Both the position numbers and the translations under genes were made by a program. The notes beneath the pieces are model-generated. The model saw only the letters and a list, made by a program, of their open reading frames with translations, searched no databases and was not told where the DNA came from. From contig JBKOUY010000024.1 of assembly GCA_046723645.1 (NCBI GenBank), positions 1 through 5,726 on the forward strand: a stretch of DNA of 5,726 nt. The letters run 5' to 3'. This document shows, one piece after another, positions 1-5,687 of the stretch; the first letter of the stretch is position 1; each line of letters opens with the position of its first letter. The DNA is from DASQUK01 sp046723645. GTDB taxonomy: Bacteria; Actinomycetota; Acidimicrobiia; Acidimicrobiales; VFJN01.

Positions 1-1775
1 TCGGAGTTCGCGCTGAAGAGAGCGGGCTTCACGCCGTTGGACTTTGCGAACGCCTTGCGGATCGGATCCAGCAGTCCGGTGTAGGTCGCCGGGTAGCTCC
101 GGCGCGAGCCGCGGATCCCGCCTTGGTCGATCGACACGACGCCTGCGCCGGCGGGCATCGACCCGTTAACGAGCGAGCTCTTGCCGGAACCGGCGACGCC
201 GGTGACGACGACCAGGACGCCGAGCGGGATGTCGACGTCGACGTCGCGCAGGTTGTGCAACGACGCGCCGCGGACCGGAAGCTGGCCGGTGGGCGTGCGC
301 ACCGTCTCCTTGAGCGCAGCCCGGTCGTCGAGATGGCGGCCGGTGATGGTGCCGCTGGCCCGCAGCCCCTCGACGCTGCCTTCGAAGCAGACGGTGCCGC
401 CCGCGCTGCCGGCGCCGGGGCCGAGGTCGACGACATGGTCGGCGACCTCGATCGTCTCGGGTTCGTGCTCGACGACGAGCACGGTGTTGCCCTTGTCGCG
501 CAGCTGGAGCAGCAGGTCGTTCATGCGTTGGACGTCGTGCGGGTGCAGGCCGATGGTGGGTTCGTCGAAGACGTAGGTGGTGTCCGTGAGCGACGAGCCG
601 AGGTGGCGGATCATCTTGGTGCGCTGTGCCTCGCCGCCCGACAGCGTGCCCGACGGGCGGTCGAGGCTGAGGTAGCCGAGCCCGATCTCCACGAACGAGT
701 CGAGGGTGCGGAGCAGCGACGCCAGCAGCGGCGCCACCGGCGGCTCGTCGAGACCGCGCACCCATTCGGCCAGGTCGCTGATCTGCATCGCGCAGGCGTC
801 GGCGATGTTGATTCCGTTGATCTTCGACGACCGGGCCGCCTCGGTGAGTCGGGTGCCGCCGCAGTCGGGGCAGACCGTGAAGGTGACCGCCCGCTCCACG
901 AAGGCTCGGACGTGTGGCTGCAGCGCGTCGACGTCCTTCGACAGCATCGACTTCTGGATCGTCGGGATCAGACCCGCATACGTCAGGTTGATGCCCTCGA
1001 CCTTGATCTTGGTCGGCTCCTTGTTGAGCAGGTCGTCGAACTCATTCTTCGTGTACTTGCGGATCGGCTTGTCGGGGTCGAAGTAGCCGCAGCCCCGGAG
1101 GATGCGGCCGTACCAGCCATCCATGCTGTAGCCGGGGATCGTGAGCGCACCCTCGTTGAGCGACTTGGAGTCGTCGTACAGCGCAGACAGGTTGAAGCCG
1201 CTGACCGAGCCCCGGCCCTCGCAGCGCGGACACATGCCGCCGGTGCGGCTGAAGGTCTTCCGCTCGGTCTTGCGGCCGCCGCGCTCGACCGTGATCGAAC
1301 CAGACGCCCGAACCGACGCCACGTTGAACGAGAACGCCTGCGGCGAGCCGATTTGCGGCTGCCCGAGCCGGCTGAAGAGGATGCGCAGCATCGCGTTGGC
1401 GTCGGTCGCGGTGCCGACCGTGGAACGGGGGTCGGCACCCATCCGCTCCTGGTCGACCAGGATCGCCGTCGTCAACCCCTCGAGCACGTCGACCTCGGGT
1501 CGCGCCAGCGTCGGCATGAAACCCTGCACGAACGCGCTGTAGGTCTCGTTGATCAGCCGCTGGGACTCCGCCGCGATGGTGCCGAACACCAACGAGCTCT
1601 TCCCAGAACCGGACACGCCGGTGAACACCGTGAGCCGGCGCTTCGGGAGCTCCACGCTGAGGTCCTTGAGGTTGTTCACCCGCGCGCCGTGCACCCGGAT
1701 CACATCGTGGCTGTCGGCAACATGCAGCACAGGCGACAGTGTGTCCGTCGTCGCGGTCCTCGGGGCCTTGCTCAT
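1..1775 (-). CDS. UvrA-like (DrrC-type) ABC ATPase, partial (C-terminus beyond window)
   Basis: This is a cytoplasmic twin-ABC DNA-binding ATPase of the UvrA superfamily. The ATG at 1775 opens 591 uninterrupted codons to the left edge. Visible motifs in order: Walker A GVSGSGKSSL (53-62), UvrA signature RSTVGT (117-122), FSFN (148-151), CPRCEGRG zinc pair (182-189), CPDCGGTRL (302-310), ABC signature LSGGEAQR (378-385), Walker B YVFDEPTIGLHP (401-412), switch His437, second Walker A GVAGSGKSSL (526-535) and YPATYTG (561-567). Only about 10 residues separate FSRLG (134-138) from FSFN. In E. coli UvrA the UvrB-binding domain sits there, so this protein cannot recruit UvrB in the usual way. That architecture matches the drug-resistance UvrA paralogues typified by DrrC of daunorubicin producers, which bind DNA and protect it from intercalating drugs. 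The second zinc module, signature and Walker B lie outside the window. It is divergent from a TetR gene, which probably represses it. The family call is firm; the substrate drug is unknown. Confidence 0.93.
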   Translation of the reverse strand, partial: MSKAPRTATTDTLSPVLHVADSHDVIRVHGARVNNLKDLSVELPKRRLTVFTGVSGSGKSSLVFGTIAAESQRLINETYSAFVQGFMPTLARPEVDVLEGLTTAILVDQERMGADPRSTVGTATDANAMLRILFSRLGQPQIGSPQAFSFNVASVRASGSITVERGGRKTERKTFSRTGGMCPRCEGRGSVSGFNLSALYDDSKSLNEGALTIPGYSMDGWYGRILRGCGYFDPDKPIRKYTKNEFDDLLNKEPTKIKVEGINLTYAGLIPTIQKSMLSKDVDALQPHVRAFVERAVTFTVCPDCGGTRLTEAARSSKINGINIADACAMQISDLAEWVRGLDEPPVAPLLASLLRTLDSFVEIGLGYLSLDRPSGTLSGGEAQRTKMIRHLGSSLTDTTYVFDEPTIGLHPHDVQRMNDLLLQLRDKGNTVLVVEHEPETIEVADHVVDLGPGAGSAGGTVCFEGSVEGLRASGTITGRHLDDRAALKETVRTPTGQLPVRGASLHNLRDVDVDIPLGVLVVVTGVAGSGKSSLVNGSMPAGAGVVSIDQGGIRGSRRSYPATYTGLLDPIRKAFAKSNGVKPALFSANS

Positions 1776-1779
1776 GTGT

Positions 1780-1790
1780 CTCCATCCTTT
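1780..1790 (-). promoter_or_regulatory. Ribosome binding site of the UvrA-like gene
   Basis: On the minus strand AAAGGA (1790-1785) lies 9 nt before the ATG at 1775, and GGAG (1783-1780) lies 4 nt before it. This purine-rich stretch supports the ATG at 1775. Another ATG at 1785 overlaps the site, is in a different frame and yields only an antisense-type reading. Confidence 0.7.
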
Positions 1791-1797
1791 CGGAATG

Positions 1798-1803
1798 ATA
1801 GTA
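1798..1803 (-). promoter_or_regulatory. Possible -10 box for the UvrA-like gene
   Basis: The minus strand reads TACTAT, a 4/6 match to TATAAT, about 8 nt before the AAAGGA ribosome site. It lies in the left outer part of the dyad, the mirror position of the TetR -10 candidate. No convincing -35 box is seen at 16-18 bp. Confidence 0.4.
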
Positions 1804-1824
1804 GCACTCTCAATTCGAGAGTTG

Positions 1825-1830
1825 TAGTAT
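1825..1830 (+). promoter_or_regulatory. Possible -10 box for the TetR gene
   Basis: TAGTAT ends 6 nt before the GTG start at 1837, so transcription would begin at or very near the start codon, giving a leaderless mRNA. No Shine-Dalgarno sequence is visible before 1837, which agrees with this. The hexamer lies in the right arm of the dyad, so a bound repressor would cover it. The -35 region is not recognisable. Confidence 0.4.
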
Positions 1831-1836
1831 CAAACC

Positions 1837-2505
1837 GTGAGTCGGACCGTCAAGGGGCGCCGCCCTGGCGAGGACAGGGCTGGTGGCCAGGCCCGGACGC
1901 GTCTGGCCCGGCGGGCGGTCGTCGAGGCGGCCCGGACCCTCTTCGTCGACCGCGGCTACGGGGCAACGACGATCGAGGCGGTCAGCGACCGCTCCGAGGT
2001 CCCGCCGGCCACCGTGTACCGGCTGTTCTCCTCCAAGCTCGGAATCCTGAAGGCACTCCTCGACGTGTCGATCGCCGGTGACGACCAGGCCATCGCAGTG
2101 CTGGATCGGCCGGAGGTCGCGGCGCTGCTGACGGAGCCGGATCCCGAGAAGCTCGTGGCGGGCTTCGCCCGCTTCAACGTCGCAATCAACGAGCGGAGCG
2201 GGCAGATCTACCAGATCCTGGCCAGCGCCGCCTGCTCGGAGCCGGAGGCCGCCAACCTGCTCGGTCAGTACACCCAGCAACGCCAGCAAGGTCAGCGGCA
2301 GATCGCCCGAGCCCTCGCCCGAGCGGGTGCCTTGCGCGCGGACGTGGGTGAGCGCGACGCGGCCGACCTCATCCACGTCTTCATGTCGCCCGAGGTCTAC
2401 CGGCTCCTCGTCACCGACCGAGGATGGGGTCAGGCGCGCTACGAGCAATGGCTGAAGGACGCACTCGTGCAGCAGCTGCTTCGGCCCACCGAGCCACCTA
2501 CCTGA
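1837..2505 (+). CDS. TetR/AcrR-family transcriptional regulator
   Basis: This 222-residue protein has the usual TetR-family length. The N-terminal DNA-binding domain runs from about residue 21 to 67. Helix 1 is at VVEAARTLFVDRGYGATT (28-45), and the recognition region ends in the family hallmark ATVYRLFSSK (58-67). The remainder is a helical ligand-binding and dimerisation domain, rich in Ala, Leu and Gln, with no recognisable ligand signature. A basic tail (residues 3-26, many Arg) precedes the HTH. The GTG at 1837 was chosen because it is the first start in frame just after the divergent promoter region and gives a complete HTH; there is no ribosome site, so translation may be leaderless. 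The gene is divergent from the UvrA-like ATPase gene across a shared palindrome, so it most likely represses that gene and itself and is released by a drug-like ligand (inference). Its 3' end overlaps the MarR gene by 8 bp, tail to tail. Confidence 0.93.
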   Translation: MSRTVKGRRPGEDRAGGQARTRLARRAVVEAARTLFVDRGYGATTIEAVSDRSEVPPATVYRLFSSKLGILKALLDVSIAGDDQAIAVLDRPEVAALLTEPDPEKLVAGFARFNVAINERSGQIYQILASAACSEPEAANLLGQYTQQRQQGQRQIARALARAGALRADVGERDAADLIHVFMSPEVYRLLVTDRGWGQARYEQWLKDALVQQLLRPTEPPT

Positions 2506-2514
2506 GCCGCTCGG
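2489..2514. terminator. Weak inverted repeat across the converging stop codons
   Basis: CCGAGC (2489-2494) and GCTCGG (2509-2514) form a 6-bp stem with a 14-nt loop that holds both stop codons (2503-2505 plus, 2498-2500 minus). There is no T-run on either strand. It could be a bidirectional transcription stop for the TetR and MarR genes, but short GC stems are common by chance in this composition. Confidence 0.2.
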
Positions 2515-2944
2515 CGACGCGTTCGAGCGCGTCGGTGAGCGTCGAGAGCTCGCCCGGCTCGACGACGTCGAGGAAGGCGCTGCGCACGATGTCGGTGTGG
2601 CCCGCGTAGACGCGCTGCCGCATCCGTTCCCCCTTGGGCGTGATGTGGGCGACGACGCCGCGTTCGTCGTCGGCGGAGCGCTCGCGGGTGATCCAGCCGC
2701 GGGACTCGAGCTGCGCCACCTGGTAGCTGAGTCCGCTGCGCGACACGATGAGCGCGTCGGCGAGCAGCGCCATGCGGATGCCTGAGTCTCCGGCATTGGA
2801 GAGGTTCATGAGGATCTCGAACTGCACCTGGGTGAGCTCCGCCTGCTCGCGCAGGTTCCTCTCGACCGCGCGTTGAAGCAGCGTCGAGCTCGCGATGAGG
2901 GCTGCGTACGCGCGGAACTCCTCGGGCGAGATCCGGGCCGCCAT
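2498..2944 (-). CDS. MarR-family transcriptional regulator
   Basis: This 148-residue protein has the typical MarR length and layout. An N-terminal dimerisation helix (about 8-35) is followed by TQVQFEILMNLSNA (38-51). The winged helix follows: a helix-turn-helix at RMALLADALIVSRSGLSYQV (57-76), then the recognition and wing segment QLESRGWITRERSADDERG (78-96) and HITPKGE (100-106), which carries the conserved D/R-rich wing. C-terminal helices complete the dimer interface. It contains no cysteine, so it cannot be a thiol-switch sensor of the OhrR kind; a small-molecule ligand such as a phenolic is more likely (family knowledge). The ATG at 2944 has only a weak ribosome site (AGAG, about 8 nt upstream). 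It is divergent from the F420/NADP reductase-like gene, with a strong inverted repeat between them, which makes that gene the likely target together with autoregulation. Confidence 0.93.
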   Translation of the reverse strand: MAARISPEEFRAYAALIASSTLLQRAVERNLREQAELTQVQFEILMNLSNAGDSGIRMALLADALIVSRSGLSYQVAQLESRGWITRERSADDERGVVAHITPKGERMRQRVYAGHTDIVRSAFLDVVEPGELSTLTDALERVAERLR

Positions 2945-2971
2945 GCCTCGACTCTAGAAAATTCGCGCTGA

Positions 2972-3015
2972 TCGTTCGAATTTGAGCTATCCTGATCTAG
3001 TTCCAATTCGAACGA
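2972..3015. promoter_or_regulatory. Candidate MarR operator, 11-bp inverted repeat
   Basis: TCGTTCGAATT (2972-2982) is repeated exactly as its reverse complement AATTCGAACGA (3005-3015). Partial symmetry continues inward on the same axis (GA.CTA at 2984-2989 against TAG.TC at 2998-3003), giving 16 of 22 matched pairs. Each arm is centred on the self-complementary TTCGAA (2975-2980 and 3007-3012); the two centres are 32 bp apart, about three helical turns. This fits either one long operator or two MarR-dimer sites on the same DNA face. It occupies the 86-bp gap between the divergent MarR and reductase-like genes and would control both. Confidence 0.7.
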
Positions 3016-3018
3016 CAT

Positions 3019-3022
3019 GGAG
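3019..3022 (+). promoter_or_regulatory. Ribosome binding site of the reductase-like gene
   Basis: GGAG lies 8 nt before the ATG at 3031. This is good spacing and fixes the start. It lies just downstream of the inverted repeat, so the operator would overlap the promoter or early 5' leader. Confidence 0.65.
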
Positions 3023-3030
3023 ACAAGACC

Positions 3031-3648
3031 ATGAGAATCGCCATCCTCGGAACCGGCCGCGTCGCCCAGACCCTCGCCGCCGGTCTCTCGCACGCCGGCC
3101 ACGAGGTCGTCTTCGGCTCGCGCGAGCCAGCAAACCGCCCCGGGCTCCCCGCACCCGTTCTCGCCTCGGCTGATGCCGTCGTCGGCGCCGACGTCGTGCT
3201 CAACGCGGTGCAGGGCGTCGACGCGATCCCCCTGCTGACCTCGATCGGTTCCGACAAGCTCGACGGGGCCGTGCTCTGGGACATCGCGAACGCGGCCAAC
3301 CCGGACTTCTCACTCGCGATCCCCGACGACAGTCTCGGCCGCCGCATCCAGGAAGCATTTCCGGGCGTCAAGGTCGTGAAGGCGGGCAACGGCGTCGCCG
3401 CGGTCGTGGTCGCCGACCCCGGCACGCTGCCAGCTCCGACGACGCTGTTCATCTCGGGCGACGATACCGGTGCGAAGGACGTCGTCTCCGGGCTGCTCGT
3501 CGATCTCGGCTGGCCCCGCGAGAGCCTGTTCGACCTGGGCGGCATCGCCAACGCGTACGGGCAGGAGCACTACCTGGCGCTGTTCGGAACGATGCTGCAG
3601 AAGCTCGGCACGCCCTACTTCAACATCGCGATCGTCAGGGCCACCTAG
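3031..3648 (+). CDS. NADPH-dependent F420 reductase-like oxidoreductase
   Basis: This 205-residue protein is close to the size of archaeal F420:NADP oxidoreductase (Fno). It starts directly with a Rossmann strand and dinucleotide loop, MRIAILGTGRVAQTLA (1-16, GxGxxA at 7-12). GSRE (29-32) ends strand 2, where a Ser-Arg pair normally holds the NADP 2'-phosphate. Family-typical segments follow: DIANAANPDF (84-93), VVKAGNGVAA (115-124), ISGDDTGAKDVVSGLLVDLGW (141-161), LGGIANAYGQE (169-179) and LGTPYFNIAIVR (192-203). In the family, the enzyme moves hydride between NADP(H) and coenzyme F420 in the cytoplasm. Many bacterial members are annotated only as NAD(P)-binding oxidoreductases, so the true acceptor is uncertain. 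The divergent MarR gene probably regulates it. The stop codon (3646-3648) lies inside a minus-strand remnant that reaches back to 3635. Confidence 0.85.
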   Translation: MRIAILGTGRVAQTLAAGLSHAGHEVVFGSREPANRPGLPAPVLASADAVVGADVVLNAVQGVDAIPLLTSIGSDKLDGAVLWDIANAANPDFSLAIPDDSLGRRIQEAFPGVKVVKAGNGVAAVVVADPGTLPAPTTLFISGDDTGAKDVVSGLLVDLGWPRESLFDLGGIANAYGQEHYLALFGTMLQKLGTPYFNIAIVRAT

Positions 3649-3769
3649 CGGGATCAGGTTTCCGAACCGAGGTCGAGATGGCTCGTCGACCGGCCGGCAG
3701 GGTGGTCGAGGCCGTGTCCCAGTCGAGGGGCGCCAGGTCATAGAGCTGGGCGAGGTTCGTGGCCTTCAT
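3635..3769 (-). pseudogene. Possible 5' remnant of a PPOX-family (flavin/F420-binding) gene
   Basis: The minus strand from the ATG at 3769 reads MKATNLAQLYDLAPLDWDTA and then STTLPAG. This resembles the N-terminus of actinobacterial pyridoxamine-phosphate-oxidase-like proteins, whose usual opening is N-L-x-x-L-Y-D-L-x-P-L-x-W. After about residue 27 the similarity stops: the expected glycine-rich QAPGTGG-type segment and the HTxWLATI strand are absent. The frame ends at 3635 after 44 residues, overlapping the end of the reductase-like gene by 14 bp. There is no clear ribosome site. I infer a gene truncated by deletion or recombination. It could instead be a chance reading. The family match is from memory, without a search. 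Confidence 0.4.
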
Positions 3770-3854
3770 GATTGGTAGACGTCGCCAGGGGCCGAAGGTC
3801 ATCGGCGTCCCGCCGGTGGGCGGCACGTCCAGCGCGGCGCTGTAGAACGGTGGC
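3649..3854. other. 206-bp gap between reductase-like and LLM genes
   Basis: No intact gene is seen here. The left part holds the PPOX-like remnant on the minus strand. The right part holds a 5-bp GC hairpin (CCGCC at 3810-3814, GGCGG at 3819-3823, loop GGTG) without a T-run. A promoter for the LLM gene should lie here, but no convincing -35/-10 pair is visible. Confidence 0.5.
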
Positions 3855-4694
3855 ATGAAGGCCGGGGTACTCATCACCGGCGGGCCGGCCCGCGAACAGG
3901 TGGCGCTGGCGCGGGCCGCCGACGACGCCGGGTGGGACGGGGTGTTTACGTTCGACGGCATCCATGTCGGCGATGACATCGAGATCCACGACCCGTTCGC
4001 CCTGCTCGCCGCCTTCGCGGTGGCGACCAGCCACGTGCGGCTGGGGGCAATCGTCCATCCGCTGGCCCGCCGCAAACCCTGGGAGGTCGCCCGGCAGGCC
4101 ACCACCGTCGACCAGCTCTCGGAAGGTCGGCTGGTGCTTCCCGTCGGGCTGGGGGCGGTCGACGACGCCGGATTTGCCAGGGTCGGAGACGTCACCGATC
4201 GGCGCACCCGGGCCGAGCGCCTCGACGAGTCCCTCGAGGTCTTGACCGGGCTGTGGCGCGGCGAGCCGTTCGGCTACCAGGGGCGGCACTACCGGTTCGA
4301 GCCGATGGCGTTTCGCCCCACGCCGGTGCAGCGCCCGCGCATCCCGATCTGGGTGGTGGGGCTCTGGGGGTCGGAGCGGTCCATGCGCCGCGTGGTCCGC
4401 TACGACGGTTACCTCCCGAACCTGCCGCTCGACCAGGGTGGTGGTCCGGGGGCCGAGGTCGCGCCGACGACGGTGCGGGCGATGAGGGACTGGCTCGACG
4501 AACGGGGCGGCGACCGACCGATCGACCTCGTCATCGACGGCACGACGCCCGCCGCCGACAAGACCGCGGCGACGGACCGGGTGAGCCTTCTCGCCGAGGC
4601 GGGTGCCACCTGGTGGATCGAGACCGACTGGACGACGCTGGGCGACGTCGCCGCGCTGCGCACTCGCATCGACGCCGGCCCGCCGATCGCGTAG
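3855..4694 (+). CDS. LLM-class (luciferase-like) flavin or F420-dependent oxidoreductase
   Basis: This 279-residue protein has the single TIM-barrel fold of luciferase-like monooxygenases and F420-dependent reductases. The first barrel strand starts at the initiator (MKAGVLITGG, 1-10). Then come the family segments ALARAADDAGWDGVFTFDG (17-35), DPFALLAAFAVATSHVRLG (46-64), the strand and helix around IVHPLARRKPWEVARQ (66-81), and the hallmark TVDQLSEGRLVLPVGLGA (84-101). RAERLDESLEVLTGLWRGE and RPRIPIWVVGLWG follow in the middle. Enzymes of this group use FMNH2 or F420 to oxidise or reduce small organic molecules; the sequence alone does not decide the cofactor or substrate. It is slightly short for the family (usually about 280-350) but looks complete. 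The ATG at 3855 has only a weak GGTGG upstream. A reductase that could supply F420H2 and a PPOX-like remnant nearby make F420 use plausible (inference). Confidence 0.9.
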   Translation: MKAGVLITGGPAREQVALARAADDAGWDGVFTFDGIHVGDDIEIHDPFALLAAFAVATSHVRLGAIVHPLARRKPWEVARQATTVDQLSEGRLVLPVGLGAVDDAGFARVGDVTDRRTRAERLDESLEVLTGLWRGEPFGYQGRHYRFEPMAFRPTPVQRPRIPIWVVGLWGSERSMRRVVRYDGYLPNLPLDQGGGPGAEVAPTTVRAMRDWLDERGGDRPIDLVIDGTTPAADKTAATDRVSLLAEAGATWWIETDWTTLGDVAALRTRIDAGPPIA

Positions 4695-4710
4695 CCGGGG
4701 TCTGTGCGGG

Positions 4711-4735
4711 CTGACGCGGCCCCTTCGCGGGTCAG
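4711..4735. terminator. Possible bidirectional hairpin between convergent genes
   Basis: CTGAC (4711-4715) pairs with GTCAG (4731-4735). GCG (4716-4718) can pair with CGC (4726-4728) across a two-base GG bulge, leaving a 7-nt loop. It lies in the 54-bp gap between the convergent LLM and peroxidase stop codons, where a terminator is expected. No T-run follows on either strand, so it is at best a weak or non-canonical terminator. Confidence 0.35.
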
Positions 4736-4748
4736 TGCTTCACGATGG

Positions 4749-5687
4749 TCAATCGGCTGCGGCGGTCCGGCGAGCGACCGAGACGCTGTACGCGCCCGGG
4801 CGAGCGTGGAGGATCGGGTCGTCGCTGAGAAGTATCCCGTCGGTCACCCGTGTCGGGTCGAACACCAGCACGTCTCCACCGCGTTCCCGGTCCGATGCCA
4901 GGCCCGTCACCTCCAGACGGGCCAGGTCGATGACTTCACGATCCTCGGGCCACTGCTCGGTCGGGTCGTCGACGGGATCGTCCCCACCGGCAAGCTGGAC
5001 CCGCACGTGGAACACGGCCGGACCCCGTGCGAGGCGCTCGGCCAGCTCGTCACGCAGGAAGTCGGGAGGGCGCACCGCGGACTCCTCGTCCGAAAGGCTC
5101 TCCTCGCCATGGTCCGGGACGAGGCGGTAGCGGCCGTACCGGACGGCGCCGTCGGCGTTTGCGAAGCCGAACGCGTGCAGGCCGTTGTATGCGAGCGTCG
5201 CATAGCTCGCCGGAATCGGATGCGTGATGGCCGCGTTGACGGCCGCCATCGCCTCGGGATGCTCGGCGAGGTACGCGCCCACCCGCTCCATGTCGGGCTG
5301 TCCGGTCTCCGGATCGGCCCGGCGGGCGTCGTTGAAGGCCAACAGGTCCTCGGGAGTCCTCGAGAAGAAGGCCGGCAGCGACAAGGCAACGATGTCGGTC
5401 GTCGTCGAGTCGGGCAGATAGAACTTCACCGCCATGCCCCGAGCGTCCCGGGCTCCGTCAGGCGCAGTCGGATCACCGCTGCCGTTCGAGAACCGGACAT
5501 GCGCACGAACATCGCCCCCCGCCAGGTGGGCGGCCCGGGTGAGCCGAGCAGCCGCGCTCGTCGGGACGAGGCGGGCCAGACAGAGCACACCCTTCGCGTG
5601 TGCGGCGCGATGGCCGGGGTGGACGCCGTAGATCAGGTTGATCGAGTCCACCAAGCGCTCGGACAGGTCGTCGTCCGCCACGGCCAC
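4749..5687 (-). CDS. Small catalase-family haem peroxidase
   Basis: This 312-residue protein belongs to the reduced-size catalase-related peroxidases (SrpA-like), which keep the haem barrel but lack most of the arms and C-terminal domain of ordinary catalases (about 480 residues or more). Visible motifs are YGVHPGHRAAHAKG (20-33) with the distal catalytic His at residue 30, HVRFSNGSGDP (63-73) with Arg65, ARGMAVKFYLPD (82-93), SYATLAYNGLHAFGF (161-175), RYGRYRLVPD, and near the end RPGAY (296-300). That last R-x3-Y is the expected proximal haem ligand pattern. It would remove hydrogen peroxide or use it to oxidise organic substrates. No Sec or Tat signal peptide is seen from the GTG at 5687, so it is probably cytoplasmic. 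The start is uncertain: the GTG has only AGG 4 nt upstream, and the same frame stays open for 13 more codons to the window edge. It converges on the LLM gene. Confidence 0.9.
   Translation of the reverse strand: MAVADDDLSERLVDSINLIYGVHPGHRAAHAKGVLCLARLVPTSAAARLTRAAHLAGGDVRAHVRFSNGSGDPTAPDGARDARGMAVKFYLPDSTTTDIVALSLPAFFSRTPEDLLAFNDARRADPETGQPDMERVGAYLAEHPEAMAAVNAAITHPIPASYATLAYNGLHAFGFANADGAVRYGRYRLVPDHGEESLSDEESAVRPPDFLRDELAERLARGPAVFHVRVQLAGGDDPVDDPTEQWPEDREVIDLARLEVTGLASDRERGGDVLVFDPTRVTDGILLSDDPILHARPGAYSVSVARRTAAAD

Larger units (their letters stand above)
1796..1832. promoter_or_regulatory. Candidate TetR operator between the divergent genes
   Basis: A 37-bp dyad is centred on position 1814. 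The inner arms are ACTCTC (1806-1811) and GAGAGT (1817-1822), separated by AATTC. The outer arms are TGATA (1796-1800) and TATCA (1828-1832), on exactly the same axis, and 14 of 18 base pairs match overall. It lies midway in the 61-bp gap between the UvrA-like gene and the TetR gene. TetR-family dimers usually bind such palindromes next to their own gene, so autoregulation plus repression of the ATPase gene is the natural inference. Binding itself is not shown. Confidence 0.72.

Noticed and set aside
123..2081. A 652-codon open frame on the plus strand
   Set aside because: It runs antisense through the UvrA-like gene and then out of frame into the TetR gene. Its product is rich in Arg, Ala, Asp and Val with no domain, which is typical of antisense frames in high-GC coding DNA.
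1810..2796. A 328-codon open frame on the minus strand
   Set aside because: It crosses the TetR gene in antisense and part of the MarR gene in the wrong frame, and shows no domain. The TetR and MarR readings have clear family motifs.
2498..2944. MarR regulator as an OhrR-type peroxide sensor linked to the nearby peroxidase
   Set aside because: The protein has no cysteine at all, so the thiol-switch mechanism is excluded. The peroxidase gene is also distant and on its own transcript.
1812..3011. AATTCGA shared by the TetR-side dyad (1812-1818) and the MarR-side repeat (3005-3011), hinting at cross-regulation
   Set aside because: Seven shared bases sit in the loop of one dyad and in the arm of the other. 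The symmetry contexts differ, so chance is the simpler explanation.
3810..3823. GC hairpin before the LLM gene as a terminator of the reductase-like gene
   Set aside because: The stem is only 5 bp with no T-run, and lies about 160 bp past the stop codon. Such stems are frequent by chance at this GC content.
3738..4289. Minus-strand open frames of 183 and 190 codons under the LLM gene
   Set aside because: They are antisense to the LLM gene and lack motifs. Only the last 44 codons of the 3635-4207 frame, outside the LLM gene, resemble a known protein, and these are listed separately.
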